This document shows, in pieces, positions 33,901 to 46,247 of a stretch of 64,000 nt of DNA. Positions within the stretch are counted from its first letter, which is position 1. Each line of letters opens with the position of its first letter. The stretch is from Telmatactis stephensoni. Lineage: Eukaryota; Cnidaria; Anthozoa; Actiniaria; Isophelliidae. The notes beneath the pieces were generated by a model, which saw only the letters and a program-made list of their open reading frames with translations, did not search any database and was not told the DNA's origin. Location of the stretch: positions 465,001 through 529,000 of the forward strand of contig JALIZF010001770.1 in NCBI GenBank assembly GCA_029948255.1, written 5' to 3'. The position numbers and the translations under genes are program-made.

Positions 33901-36900
33901 TATTAGTTATTCCTTCTTCATTATGTATTAGATTGTTACTAAAGCTGGCAGCAATATTGAATATATCTGCAATATATCCAATATTGCTGCTGGCTGAAGT
34001 AACTATCTGGTATAATTACTGGTCAACTTCATAACCACCAAAATCACCAAAATTGTTGAAATTGAAGCAAATTTTATTTTGTACAAAAGTGAAGTATAGT
34101 ATGAGCATACGTACTTCTGTCCCACACATTTTGATGCTATAATGTTTGTCATAATAAGAAAGCCTTACAAAACTATTTTCCTGGATTGGGAGCTGGATAT
34201 TGACATTTCTTTGTCACCCTGCAAATCTAGTTACTCTAAGCAAGTCACGCTGCAATATTATTGATAATGCTGTGTGGTCACAGAATCACACAGCATTGTT
34301 AAAAATATTGCCGTCTCTTAGATTAGACTGACAGCATTATTTGCAACATTAAAGCTGATTTACCTGAGTGTATGCTTTTTCTGTCTGCAATCGTTGGTTT
34401 ATTGCAGACAGAAAACAATAGGTTATGAAGTTGAACAGTAATTATTAATGAATATGACTTCTTTTTCAGCATCTGAACTTAGAGCCTGGCTTATTTCCTA
34501 TTCAGTTCCTGTCCACATGCTTATCAAGAAAATACTTGAAGCACTTTTTGTGCCTTGTTCGAGGAATTTATCTCCTTTTACAGAATTCAATTTCAAGAGA
34601 AGACTTGGCTGAATCGTCACAGCTTCTTTCTGTTTTTGTTTTCTACATGGATGTTCTTTATGGTAGGTCAGCAATGTGATGACAAAGGAGTGTGTTTTCT
34701 TGAGCTCATTTCACACGCTACCTGTTTCAGTTACAACCCAATAGAATACTAAGCAATTTAAAACTGATTTTTCCTTGATAAGTTCTCCTTTAAACTTTTC
34801 TTTCTATTTGTATTAGAAAGCAGACAAATTAATTTTTACAGGAAGTTTGTCATATTTCATCAAATATATTTCAGATATGGGTTCCCTGTGTCTCTAATAT
34901 GTTTTCATTTATACTTTATAAGACTCATTTCAAAAATCCTCTTATCTGGGCAATAGGCCCTTTGCAGCTAGAGGTGATTTCCCCTAAATCAAGCAGCACC
35001 ATTAAATGAAATCTAGAAATGAAAAGAGCCACCCCAAAATTAGTAAAAGTATAAATTTTCAGGCTGTGAAAAATTAAATTAGTAAAAGTATAAATTTTCA
35101 GGCTGTGAGATGTCATACAAGCATAATGATGGCTTGTTCAAGTTTGAATCTTTTTTTAAGCTAATTCATTTGTTTTTCAAACAAATCTTAAGAATTTATC
35201 TAACATTACATTTGTTGTCATCTTTCATGTTGTTTCTTTATTGAGCTAAAACTTTGCACTTTTACTAATTTAGAGGTGCTCTTTCCATTTCTGGATTTAA
35301 CAAAACTGCTTGATTTAGGGGAGATAAGGTCACATGACCTCTAGCTGCAAAGGGCCCATATTAATGGAATAATTGGCTTAACATGCTTTTTTTTTCTTTT
35401 TAGGTGAAAGGTATTGCACAGCAAATGTCCATTATTTGTTGCATCTACCAGAAACAGTTATTTGGCTAGGGCCTCTTTGGGCTACCTCTTGTTTTGATTT
35501 TGAAAACCTCAATGGCATAACTAAAAAGCTATTTCATGGAACTCAGTATATTGCAGAACAGGTATGTATCAAAGTGATAAAAATGTAGAGGTATTCATAA
35601 CCATTCCAAAAATTTCATTTATTTTCATTGGTTGAAAGACTGCTCTATTTACTGTAGGTTGTAATTGCGCTGTAATTAGACAGCTGGGTTTAATTGGAAA
35701 CTGATACAATTTTAATTGGATAGTCTCTAGAGCCAATCAGATAATGCATTTTGAGCATGCAATGCCAAAATCCCTACCCAATTGATCAAGCTTTAAATGC
35801 ACTCAAGAATTTTTTTTTCTTAATTTTTGGTTTCAACAAAATTGGTCATTTTTTGTTGTGGACAACATCGATTTTGCTCTTTTCTCAGCGATTGTAATAG
35901 TTACTAACTAATAATGGAATAATTGGTAACAGGACTTCATATCACTTAATTGTGTCTATGATTATACTCAAAATAAACAAATTGGATTCCTGCTACATCG
36001 TCATTGTTTATCACTCAATATAATTACAAGTAGAATTGGCCTCCACTCAGACCTGGACCTATTACCATCATTAAATGTTTTATTTGAAATAATAACATGA
36101 ACAAGTAAGTTAATGGGAATTTAGGTCAACATTATTACAGATAGCATGCTTTACATGTAATTAATGGGCAGACCCCACTGTGCATATTTGATGTGCATTT
36201 CCCTCTGTGCCCAGGCAGATTTTTGGTCCTTAGGAATTTTAAAGCTTTCTTTGAGCTTTCTAAAGTCGGATAGATTAAGTTGATCCTTGAGATGACTGTG
36301 CATATATTCACTGAGACCAATGCAAACTTGAACCTTTTTGTTAAGCTGTGACATAATTTTTTTTTTTACATATTAATTGAATAGTGATAATTATTCATAC
36401 AGTTTCTTGTTCAATTTGTAAATAATTTGCACTTATTTGTTACAGGCTCTTGTGATTATTCTAATTGATAATTTTAGAAAATTGACATTATTGACATTGG
36501 CAAATCCTGTTTATCATTTGAATTTTGCAGTAATTAAACATTACATAGTTTTTCTCAAGCTAAATGTGACAGCTTGTATTACTGTCTTTTTTTTGTGTGC
36601 AGGGGTAAATTTATTTACTGGTAATTTTAAATGAGTCTCTAGCCCAACCATAAAAATCATTCTGATTGGCTCAGAGATGAAATAAATAATATTGTCAAAA
36701 GAAATCATTTAAGGTGATTCCTCTGTTTTGCACCGCGCATGTCTACCGCGCATGGTTCAAAATGCACAGAATTACGACTTTTTCAGCATTTCCATTCAAA
36801 TTACGACTAAAAATGCTTAAATACACAATTTGAAACATTTGTACAAATTTTGCTGCGATAAATAGGGAGTTTTGTAAAACTCGCCCCAGTACTTTCTCGG

Positions 36901-38505
36901 AATAGTGCCGATTTGACCCCAAATTTGATAACAATTTTTAAAATATCTCTCTAACGAGCACGGTGACCCCCATTTTTTATTTCAAAACTTGCTTTCTTGT
37001 AATAATTCACACAGCATATTTGAAAATTAAAAAAAGTTATAGGTAGGAACTTGGAAAAAATGTGCTTTTTTACGTGTATTTGAATGCTAGAATGTCAAAA
37101 ATCGAACATTTCGGCGGGTATGTTGCTTTCTAAAAGCTGTAAAAAAAGTGCGAAAATGTACTTCACCGAGGTTAAAAGATAATTTCTTGTGAAATATTTT
37201 ACTATTTTACCCGTTTCTACTGAAATCCTGTCAACTCTGATTCTTCGGGGTCTTTTCTGAGGCCAAATAGACTTATCAACGAATTCGCCGGGATGCATCG
37301 AGCGTTCGTGCGAAATCGCTAAAACACCCTTGTCTTTCAAGCCAAATATTTCCTAAACGAGCACGGTGACCCCCTCGTTTTTTGTTAGCTATAAGATAAA
37401 TAACTCAAAATCTACAAAATATCCCATTTATAGCGATTTTTATAGGTAGGATCAATTACCGAGGAATCACCTTAAACACTCAGGGAAACCTTTTTTCCCA
37501 TACCCTCTCCCAAACTCATGCTCACCAAAGCCTCCCCCTCCTAAGCTTTTGCCCAGGACCCACTATGATGTCTTAATTGTCATTTATTGACTTATTATAA
37601 AAATATATTTGAGATATAACGTCCACGCTGATTGGCTGGCTACCATGTTTATATCAGAGGACAGAGATGCATGGCTCAGACAAAAAAGTCAACATTTTAT
37701 AAGAGCAATATAAATTGATCGCTTATGTCATCTACTGTGATATAAACACTGGAAGATGTAGAGCACTTAAAAGCAAGAGAAACGCTTGGCTACGCAGTGT
37801 TTCTAAGCTTGCTTTTCTCTTGCTCTACATCTTCCATTGTGTTTATATCACAGCACTGAGACATGCATGCACGTTTTATATTCCTTAAATATAATATATT
37901 AATTGTTTACTCTTTTATGTTAACATGGATCATTGACAAAAAGATTTTATCTGCTGTGGCAATTCTTCAAGGAATCCCCACTTTGACTGTCAATATTCCA
38001 AGTGATTCTCCTGCTAATATCCTGTTGAAGAAAATGATGCATCAGTCAGAAACCAGGTACATTTTGTTTTCAGTAGATATAAAACCTCAGCACAGCTGTT
38101 CTGATACTTGCTTTCTGATTTATTTTTAAGTGAATGTAGGTTTGAGTTTGCCCCTGGTTACATTGCCATTGGTTTGATGAAGAACAGAGAACTTCAAAAA
38201 TATCCACATTAATATACTGCCATCTCAGTTGGTCTTCAAGGAAATGTGGGAAATTGCAAAACATTTTCTCGTTGCCAAATTAATGGTAGAATGATCCACA
38301 GCAACAGTTACAAACGTGTAGTTAAACGCAACACTTATACAATATCATATAAAAATAGTTCATCTGATTCTATCAATTATGGCCAAGTAGAATATTTTCT
38401 TAAGAATACTCCAGTTTGTGTTGATTCCTGTTCATACAATTGTGATATCCATATTTCATCATACTGGGCTCTTGTTGTGAAACTTGAGAAACTAGAATTA
38501 GATAG
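27942..38505 (+). CDS. tnp2-like transposase of the CACTA-like element, exons upstream of the nested insertion
   Basis: Exons by splice signals: 27942-28691, 30430-30670, 31925-32038, 32462-32773, 33415-33475, 33691-33894, 34470-34662, 35404-35561, about 37945-38056, and about 38240-38505. Landmarks: basic start MAKRGPYKAYLREVD; NIEDILDGTEY; NTDGVALFRSS.SIWPIYLQINELP; GLWFGETKPYMHTFLQPL; QFNGFYGCSICEKPGE; VKGFSALHGMTGFN; AVDYMHCVLLGVTK; HYLLHLPETVIWLGPLWATSC; FENLNG. These match the Tnp2/EnSpm-like transposase family of metazoa. The D-G-V-A and D-Y-M-H-C motifs hold the first two acidic residues. Single-base frameshifts are visible near 28600 and 34510, so this copy is inactive even before the insertion. 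Splice phase near 38240 is uncertain. Confidence 0.75.
28828..28969. mobile_element. Foldback MITE in an intron of the tnp2 gene
   Basis: Arms AATATGGCAGCAAATTTGAA and its mirror ending GCTGCCATATT (28947-28969), with inner arms GACTAGCCT and AGGCTAGTC. No coding content. Confidence 0.65.
29836..30210. mobile_element. 375-bp foldback element with Penelope-like end motifs
   Basis: Arms of about 165 bp start TTAGTAAAAGAATGACATG (29836) and end with the mirror CATGTCATTCTTTTGCTAA (30210). Each arm contains, near its outer third, CTGATGATGGCATAA...CACTGAAACATG, a pattern with the CUGAUGA and GAAA boxes of a hammerhead ribozyme, as in ends of Penelope-like elements. Confidence 0.65.
31027..31104 (+). 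mobile_element. tRNA-derived SINE head
   Basis: A stretch with a box A-like segment (TGGCACAGTTGGTTAGTGCG) and a box B (AGTTCGATCCC) about 30 bp apart, closed by a 7-bp acceptor-like stem (AAGGATG with CATCCTT). An anticodon stem cannot be formed, so it is not a working tRNA gene. The 3' limit of the SINE is not resolved. Confidence 0.55.
32834..32993. mobile_element. 160-bp foldback MITE
   Basis: Near-perfect hairpin: TCAATTAATGTTGTCATAG..GGCTAAAGCTTAATCGTC pairs with GACGATTAAGCTTTAGCC..CTACGACAACGTTAATTGA, with a second stem ATCTATTGTTT / AAACAATAGAT at the tip. It sits in the intron after the exon ending at 32773. Confidence 0.8.
34013..34444. mobile_element. Foldback element of about 430 bp
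   Basis: Outer arms TAATTACTGGTCAACTTCAT (34013) and the mirror ATGAAGTTGAACAGTAATTA (34425-34444). A separate inner hairpin ATGCTGTGTG/CACACAGCAT lies at about 34268-34297. It lies in a tnp2 intron and has no coding frame. Confidence 0.6.
34955..35357. mobile_element. Foldback element of about 400 bp
   Basis: Arms GGCCCTTTGCAGCTAGAGGT (34956) and the mirror ACCTCTAGCTGCAAAGGGCC (35337-35356), extended by CCCCTAAATCAAGCAG / CTGCTTGATTTAGGGG. Inside, a 34-bp direct duplication (TTAGTAAAAGTATAAATTTT plus CAGGCTGTGA) occurs at 35040 and 35080. Confidence 0.65.
36713..37471. mobile_element. 759-bp non-autonomous element with TTAA target duplication (Kolobok/piggyBac-like MITE)
   Basis: Inverted ends GGTGATTCCTC (36713) and GAGGAATCACC (37471), flanked by TTAA on both sides (36709-36712 and 37472-37475). 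An internal motif ACGAGCACGGTGACCCCC occurs twice (about 36955 and 37357). The end sequence resembles that of the Kolobok-type element at 8447 (GGTGGATCTC). No protein. Confidence 0.7.
37735..37853. mobile_element. Foldback MITE/hairpin
   Basis: CTGTGATATAAACAC..GGAAGATGTAGAGCA pairs with TGCTCTACATCTTCC..GTGTTTATATCACAG around a loop near 37793. Non-coding. Confidence 0.65.
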
Positions 38506-39215
38506 CACGGCTGTTTCTGAGCGGAAACTTAGTTCGCGCATGCGCAGTAAATTCAAGATGGCGGACGAATTTGTTTCGCCATGCGGTGTCACTTTCGAGG
38601 AGCACGTCGTAGTGCAAAATTGAGCAAAAACTATGCATTACGATGTTCAAATCACCCAATTGTCCGCCTGATTGTGAGCTGACAAGTACTGGGCATCTAT
38701 CTGGCTTTATATGATGGTAAATCTTGTGGCTTTTTCCAAAATATTTGGCTTTTTTCCCGGCGTAACCAAGTCTTTGATCGTTGTAATTTGTGTCACTCTT
38801 ATCGAAATTTGGGAAGCACTCAGGAAGAATCAGAAGTTTTTGCAAAGTTGGTGGTACATCTGATTTAGAGAAAATGCTCTGGTTGTTACGTATAACAGGT
38901 AAGTTGTTTCCTACATTTTTGTGATTTTACAGTAATCCAGCCGATTTAGCGTCCTATTTTAGTTTATAGATCTGTGAGTATAAACTTTTAGCTAAGGATT
39001 TCTCGTATTTTTATAGACCTTTGACAGCTATAAAATGTAATTTGTGCCAAGCGAGATTGACAAAATGAATATTTTGCCGGCACGTAGGTCGTGTGTATAA
39101 AGTTTATGACACTCTAAAGCTTTTTTTTTTTTGAATTTGTATTGCTAATGACGATTAAAAAGTGTTTTCTCAGCTTATCTTTGTTCTGTTGACTATTCAT
39201 CATTCATTGCGGAGA

Positions 39216-39601
<386 letters not shown>

Positions 39602-39621
39602 ATCATTCATTGCGGAGAAGC

Positions 39622-39985
39622 TTTTGAAACATTGATACTGTCAGGTTCTCTACATATATACACTCGATTGCAGAAAGGTTGTAGTCTTCATTTACACAAA
39701 TATCTAATTTATTCAGTATATTAATGAAATGCAATTTGTAAATACGCGATCACAACACCCAAAATATAGTTCTTGAATATCTGCTAGAGTTTAGAAAGAC
39801 TAAAAATATATTTTGACAATCATTGCATGCAAGCAATGCCAATTTAAGCAGTATTTTGGGTTTTGCATCTCATTAGATATTTGTATATTTGTGTATTTGC
39901 AGACTACAACCTTTCTGCAATCGAGTGTATACATACATACACATATTGTATGTTAAGAGAACCTGACAGTATCAATGTTTCAAAA
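39622..39985. repeat. Inverted repeat with 75-bp arms near the 3' end of the RAG1-N-like gene
   Basis: TTTTGAAACATTGATACTGT..GGTTCTCTACAT and CACTCGATTGCAGAAAGGTTGTAGTC pair with the mirror at 39900-39985. The arms are separated by about 210 bp. It could be a MITE or a functional 3' hairpin. Confidence 0.6.
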
Positions 39986-40077
39986 ACTCAAAAATTTATT
40001 TACAGTATAGCTAATATCTACAAAATGTACAAAATTATTATTTACAAGGTCTTCAAATATTAAATTTAGTTTTTCTT

Positions 40078-43000
40078 CTATTCTTCAGTTGTTTTCTTTG
40101 AAATTCTTAATCTTGGCTTCGGTTGTGGAGCCTTGTGTGCCAGTGATGGGCTTGTTGCAATGTGGTGCGAAGTTACAAGCTGTTTCAAATTCTGTAAAGG
40201 ATTAAGAACTTGGGAAAAGGCTGCACTTCTGATGTTTATTTCCTTGTGCAACCCTTCAATGCCTTGTTCGCCATAGAAGCTAGCCCCATGTGCCATTTTC
40301 TGAGGAATTGGCACACATGTTTTTCGAGGAAGTGTAGTTTTGGAGTTATGGACATCTCTGGAAAAGCATTTCTCAATAACCCCATAAGGTGAGTGATATT
40401 TGTTTCTGAAATAAAAATAATAATATAGCAATGGTATTCTTATTGTATTCTTAACTGTACAGACATTAAGTATTCACCAATGTACACTGCACTTTTATGA
40501 TATTCGGTGCTGTCTAGGATGGCATCTAGACTAATCAAGGTCTCTAATACATACATGTAAGTCATACAAGTCACAGCAAAATTATATATGTAAATTTACT
40601 TGAATTTATTACACTTTTTACCAAGATTTTGTATGTCATCTTCACTAACATAACCACCAGAGTTGTAGATTGCATGGCACTTCGCAAAACTCTTCAACAG
40701 TATGGAAAAACGAGAGCTTATTCTCTCTGCATCAGTCTCGAGGTCTGGGCATTCAGAATTTGTTGTAATAACAATACTCTCACACAAGGTTTCTATGTTT
40801 TTTTTCTGAGAAAAGAAAGAATAAAATCATGCAAAATAATAGAAAAAATTAAAACAATCTGTTATTTCTACAGTACCTTGAGACATATTTGCACATGATT
40901 GCCAGTGAAAGCCTTGCCATGATATGCTTGTCTTTGCACATTCAAGGACTTGAGTGTTGTATCTAGTTGTTTTGTTACTGGCCCTTCATTGCTGTCAACA
41001 GTTTTCATGATCTCACTGGCTTTTTGGGCCTAAGAATGTCAACAAGTTTATCACATGAATTGTTATTGACAGAAGACTGTACTATTTGCTTCAAATATAT
41101 ACACACAGATTTATTTTACAGATTTAATGATGTAAGGGTCATTATCTTTATATGAGAAAGTCAGTTTGTGTCTGAGGATTGTTTCACCTGATGATGATGA
41201 AAGATCATCATGATGTACATAGCACGTACCTCTTTATCTGCTAATTTAGTGATTCTTGAAATATTTTCTATCAGCTCCTTAGCACTGGTATCTTTACTCA
41301 TGTCTGTGTCAGTGTGCATAGCTAATAGAGTAACACGCTCCTGCAAGGTTTGCGCTTCTTCTCGCAGTTGCTCAGCTTTGGCTTCTCTACTCATGGCTTC
41401 CTTTAAAAGGGTGATGCTGTCATCAGAGCCATTATAGGTCATGTCATTTGCAAGTTGCAGGCGTATCTTTTTATCTAGCTCTACACAGTTGTTTTCTAAG
41501 TGATCATAAAACTTTTTGAAGACACCAAGGCTAATATGGAGACCTGGTATACACACCTATCAAAGCAACAGATATGTTTTATTCCTGTTACATGTACATG
41601 TATAAACAAAATGAATAATTACATTTTCAATTGGAATGTCAAATAACACTTCGTGAATAGCATTATTGTAGTATTTTTGTCTTGATATCCGTGCACCATC
41701 GTCCACAAATTTCTTATTATCTGTTCTGAGGCCTTCAATGGTTCTCGACTCTTTGTCAGGTCCATTGCTCTGCATATCTTCTTTTGTAACAAGGCACCAT
41801 AGGCATGGGAATTTTCCTACCACAAGATATATCAGTTAACTAAATTATTATTAAAGTAGCTGCTTTTTTTTCTTCATAATAATACATGTACAAATGGCAA
41901 GTCAAGCATGTAACCTCTGAAAATCAAACTATTTTTTGAGAATTACCTGATGCACCAGCTATTCCATAGGCCTTTGAAAGTAGCTCATAGTCGCCAAACA
42001 TGATGGGAACAATCTTCTTTTCACTGTTGTATTACAAAGCATAATTTGAGGTAGTTATTTCAGTTTGTACTATCACTACAACAGTGCCGGTATTTAACTT
42101 ACTGCCAGAAGCTGTTGGAAAGCTCCTTTATCTGTGTTTGATATCGCTGTAGAGCAGTCCACAGGTTTGCCCAGGTGTCTTTTCCCTTGAAAATCGTAAA
42201 GATTACTGTGTTTGTTTTAGAGTTTGGCTTGTCAACATTAGCTATCTGGAAAGCCATCTTGAAACTTCCCCCTCCAGCATCTCCACCAATCTTTATGTGT
42301 ATCTCGTCTTTAGGGATACCCTTATGCTCAACCAACCTATTTGCCCTATAAAAAATCATCACAAGAGCATTTCAATTTATCTGTATATTTATTACTATGT
42401 ATTAGAACCATCAACATACTCTTTGTTCTTCTCTAGATAAAAGGTGATAAAGCTGACCAAGTCAAGTACAAAGCAGCATGGCTCTTCCTTGATGACTAAA
42501 GTTTTTCCACTGGTAGACTCTAATGGCAACATTTGGCATTCAAGGTTGGTTGGGTCAGTTATGTCATGTATCTGCCTTCTCTGGTATTTCTCACTTTCTG
42601 ACTGTATTCCCAGACACTCATCCATCTGATGAGTTAATGAAATATGAGATGCTTTGTGTTAAACAAAATGATATTCATTATTTTTACAAAAATGACAAAT
42701 AATGACCTTCTCAATTTTCTCATATTGTACCAAGTGAACCCCAAGTCTGCTTTCATGGCAAGCAAGTCACCCTCTGGGAGAATGATTTTAAAATCCTTTC
42801 CCAGTGCTTCTTTTAACATAGCCTGTCTGTCATTAGAGTCTAATGCTTTCAGTTCGTCACATAGCTGTGTATTGTTATTTCCTCCAGAAATGGATGTTCT
42901 CATCTGGTCTAAGTACTTGGTTCTTTGTCTCTTCGTCTTCGAGTGAGCTTCACTGCTAGAAGTCCGTGGTCTTGACCGTTTTACAACTTCAATAGGCTAT

Positions 43001-44494
43001 GAATATCAAAATGTGTATAAAATCAGGCATACTTTAAGCCATCTGTTTAAGAAATAACAAAAACATTTGCACAAAGAAGAGGGAGGGGCTGGAGAATATA
43101 CACCTGTACCGAGTATTTATGTATGTTCCATGTTTTTGGAACAGGTTTTAAACACATTCTGTGTACATATAGGTTGCTTAGACATCATATCTTGTGCAAA
43201 ATGTTTATCAGATGAATTACAAGTTTTCAATATAATTCTTTCTGGTTGAAAGCTCATGGGTACATTTTTGGCCCTCAGTCAAATGCAGATAATGTGATTC
43301 ATAGACATTTAACAGCTGATTGATAGCAATCTACATGTACACTTTTATGACACTTTTGCTGTGCTGTTCCTCTTCTCTCAACCTAACCCTCTAATAAAAA
43401 ATATATTGAGTTATCATACATACCTGTCCACCTGTGGGAAACAAAGCAGTTTGTCCATCATCAGACTGTTCCATCAGCCTCTTCAAAATAAATAGCCCAA
43501 CTTCTTTCATGACTGGAGTAACGACCCCGACTGGTGTTTTGAGAATATCTTTGGCAGTAGGAATGTTTAAAACTGTGGTGCTGGGGACATGTTCATACAC
43601 CATTTCATTGTTTATAGGGGGATTGGCTGGGGTGGGTTTAACCAGACTGTAGGGTAGGACTTCATGTCCAGGTACTTCAACATTGTCAATGTTCCTTTGA
43701 GTGCATTTGTGCCCTGAAAACGATTCCAGTCTCATTTCCCTGACACATTGGGGGCACTTGAGTTTGAGATCAGAAATGAGATCCCGCAACACTCTTGGGG
43801 CAGGTTCCACAAAACCCAGGGGATCCGTCATAGCTTCCTCCTTACATACTGGGCATTTTGTCCCACACATAGTAAATGCAAAAGAAAGGCATGCTGCACA
43901 GAAGATGTGAGGCTTTGTTTTGCATTTAGTTTGGACAGGCTGGTCTAAAACTTCTTTGCATATTGGGCAAACAAATTCTGACTTGACATCTTCTAAAAAG
44001 ATTTCTTGGGTTAATGGCTTTGTTCCCCTGTAGCTAGGGACTGTTTTTACCAGATCTTGGAACAGTGATATATCTGGATCAAAACTGATTGCATGTGTCA
44101 AGCCGTCGTTAGTTCCATACTCAGAAGTGATTTTTTTATTGGACGAAGGTCTCCCACGATTTGGTTTCTTTGGCCTACCCCCTTTACACTGTGTGGAGTA
44201 TTGACAACAAACTGGACAATTGCCTGACCTTGGATGTTTTGGCCACTCCTTAACATATATTCTTATGCTGTCTCTCTGTAAATATACGAAGCACTTGTAG
44301 CAGACACGACTAGGGTAACAGTTTGGGTCTTCTTGTAGCACTTTTACACCAAGAAATTCCAACAGATTCTCAGCAATTTCTTCACAAGAACGACTATCGT
44401 CGTATTTTTCCTTTGCTTTGTTCAAACGAGAACCACAAATTCTGCACAATTCTTGCACTATAATTTTGTGGCCGTCTAAGCCAAGGTTTGTCAT
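40078..44494 (-). CDS. Transposase with RAG1-like N-terminal zinc/RING region
   Basis: Ten exons: 44494-43424, 42996-42707, 42625-42420, 42345-42103, 42023-41947, 41816-41623, 41556-41230, 41029-40877, 40805-40622 and 40405-40078, about 1,024 aa. The first exon (357 aa) has paired cysteines CRICG (17-20) and CYKC (65-68), CPVC (93-96), a basic hinge (GRPKKPNRGRP), and a RING finger (CPICKEVLDQPVQ, HIFCAACLSF, CPVCKEE, residues 176-217) followed by LKCPQC..GHKC. That is the order of the RAG1 N-terminal region. The C-terminal core has IKIGGDAGGGSFK, VPIMFGDYELLSKAYG, PCLWC, GLHISLG and GEQGIEGLHKEIN; the two D and last E are candidate catalytic residues. The core is not recognisably the RAG1/Transib core. 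All introns have GT-AG ends; only the exon 2/3 junction is out of phase by one base. Confidence 0.8.
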
Positions 44495-45540
44495 TTTTTA
44501 AATTCAAGAATTTTAAACTTTAAAGTTCAATAGAAAGAAAGATGTTTTGTTTTTATTGGTACAGACGGTAACATAAAAAAATACAATATTTAAAAACCCA
44601 GTCATGGTTTAAAACGCGCGTGCGCGACACACAACGTAAACAATCCAATTTTCCCGCTCTTTTTGTATTTTTGATTTCCGGTGGGAACGCGTCCGCTCAG
44701 GGATAATTCTGTACATGTACGAGTAGTAGTTCTTGAGCTCCATACTACGTACAGGAAAAAGGATAGCATTCTATAAAACAGACTAATATTCTGGATTGGA
44801 AAAACTGCAAAGATTGATAATGTAAGACGACAAGGAATGTGCAAATATGGAAAACACGATCGCATTTTCCGGCAACTTCAATGATCTTTTGCTGCGAGCT
44901 AGAACAACACACACGGCATCAGGTAAATTTACTGGGTTTATTTGCACATGTGCCACAAGAATGACTTTACATAATCACTGAGGTACCTGTAATCTTTCCA
45001 AAAAACATTTTACTGCGCTATGTAAGATATATTTACCTAAATGTGATCCAAAAAAGAGCCTACATTCATCGGCAGATATCACAACAAGAAAAAAAATGTA
45101 GGAACTGCTTTTTCTGTTCTTATGATCAATGAAAGTACAATTAATATAACTTTTATCACCAGCTTGTCGACAAAACTTCCTAAACCTCTATTTTTTAATG
45201 CTGAACTTTCATCATTATTTAGAAATCGTCCATAAATGAAGCATTGAAGTGTGAGGACAAACGAACAATTTTTTAAACAGTGAATGAATAAGTGCCAAAA
45301 AACAATGCTTAAATGGAAAGACTACCTTTTCTGTTATGGTTTGTACAACATAGAAAATGTAATAAACGCCATAATGTTGAGAAAAATCCGCATTTCTTGC
45401 AGCCATTGCTGCCTCCATGACCTATCGACGGTACCATTTATCTGAGCCCGCAGTTGGACACTTAGCGGTCCTTTATACAAATGTTTTACTTCGCATGCGC
45501 GAACTAAGTTTCCGTTTTTTAGTGCTCAGAAACAGCCGTG
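44495..45540 (-). promoter_or_regulatory. 5' flank of the RAG1-N-like gene and right terminal repeat
   Basis: Non-coding. Contains a GCGCGTGCGCG patch (44620-44630) and the terminal repeat at its right end. The promoter must lie here, since the gene starts at 44494. Confidence 0.5.
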
Positions 45541-45545
45541 GATAG

Positions 45546-45756
45546 TGGAGTCTGTGCCTCAAGCTTCAATGAAAAAGATGCTGGCCTTCCAATTAAAGTC
45601 TTCCATCCTCAAGTCTGCCCTGTTTTGCAGCCATTCACTGAAATTCTTGAAATTGTTGCAGTTTCTGATATATTGGATGTTGTATTGTATATTAAGTTGC
45701 CTGATGACCATCATGCTTATGTTTGTCACTCACCAAACAATATTGAAAAAGATTGA
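45546..45756 (+). CDS. tnp2-like transposase, C-terminal exon downstream of the RAG1-N-like insertion
   Basis: Continues the frame left at 38505 (GAT AG|T GGA GTC). It reads VCASSFNEKDAGLPIKVFHP, VCPVLQPFTEILEIVAVSDI and YVCHSPNNIEKD before the stop at 45754-45756. Short acidic C-terminal ends with a final -EVED/-EKD pattern are usual in this family. About 170 bp later the subterminal repeats of the CACTA-like element begin. Confidence 0.75.
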
Positions 45757-45924
45757 ACTCCACTCAATACTCTAATATATGACAGAGGATTTGTAAATTT
45801 ATTACAGCTGTATTAATGGTCGCAAAATATGGTCACTTTCTATTAAATATTGTTGATTAACAGAAAAATGGCCTAATTATATTAATAAAACATTTAGAAT
45901 AGTATAATGTTTAAAATAATATCC

Positions 45925-46245
45925 AAAAACATGTTATTCACCTGTTGAAATTTGATAGGGGAGAACGTTTGTGAGAGAAACATGTTAAAAATATGTCAAT
46001 GACTTTCCTGCCTATTTCATAATGACTTGATAAATATGTTTATAACATGTATTCAAAAACATGCTTTTACACAAAACATGTTAAAAATATTTTAACAGCT
46101 TTTCAATATGATTAAAACATGTTTAATGAAAACATGTTTTTCATATGAAACTAGTTAAAAACATGTTTCTTACACTTCTTGCTGGATCAAAACATATTTT
46201 AAACATAGATAAATATGTTTAAAACATGTTGAAATTTCATAAGGG
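45925..46245. repeat. Right subterminal AACATGTT repeat array of the CACTA-like element
   Basis: Mirror of 21952-22270: about ten AACATG(T/C)T or AATATGTT motifs in both orientations up to the terminal inverted repeat. Confidence 0.75.
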
Positions 46246-46247
46246 AC

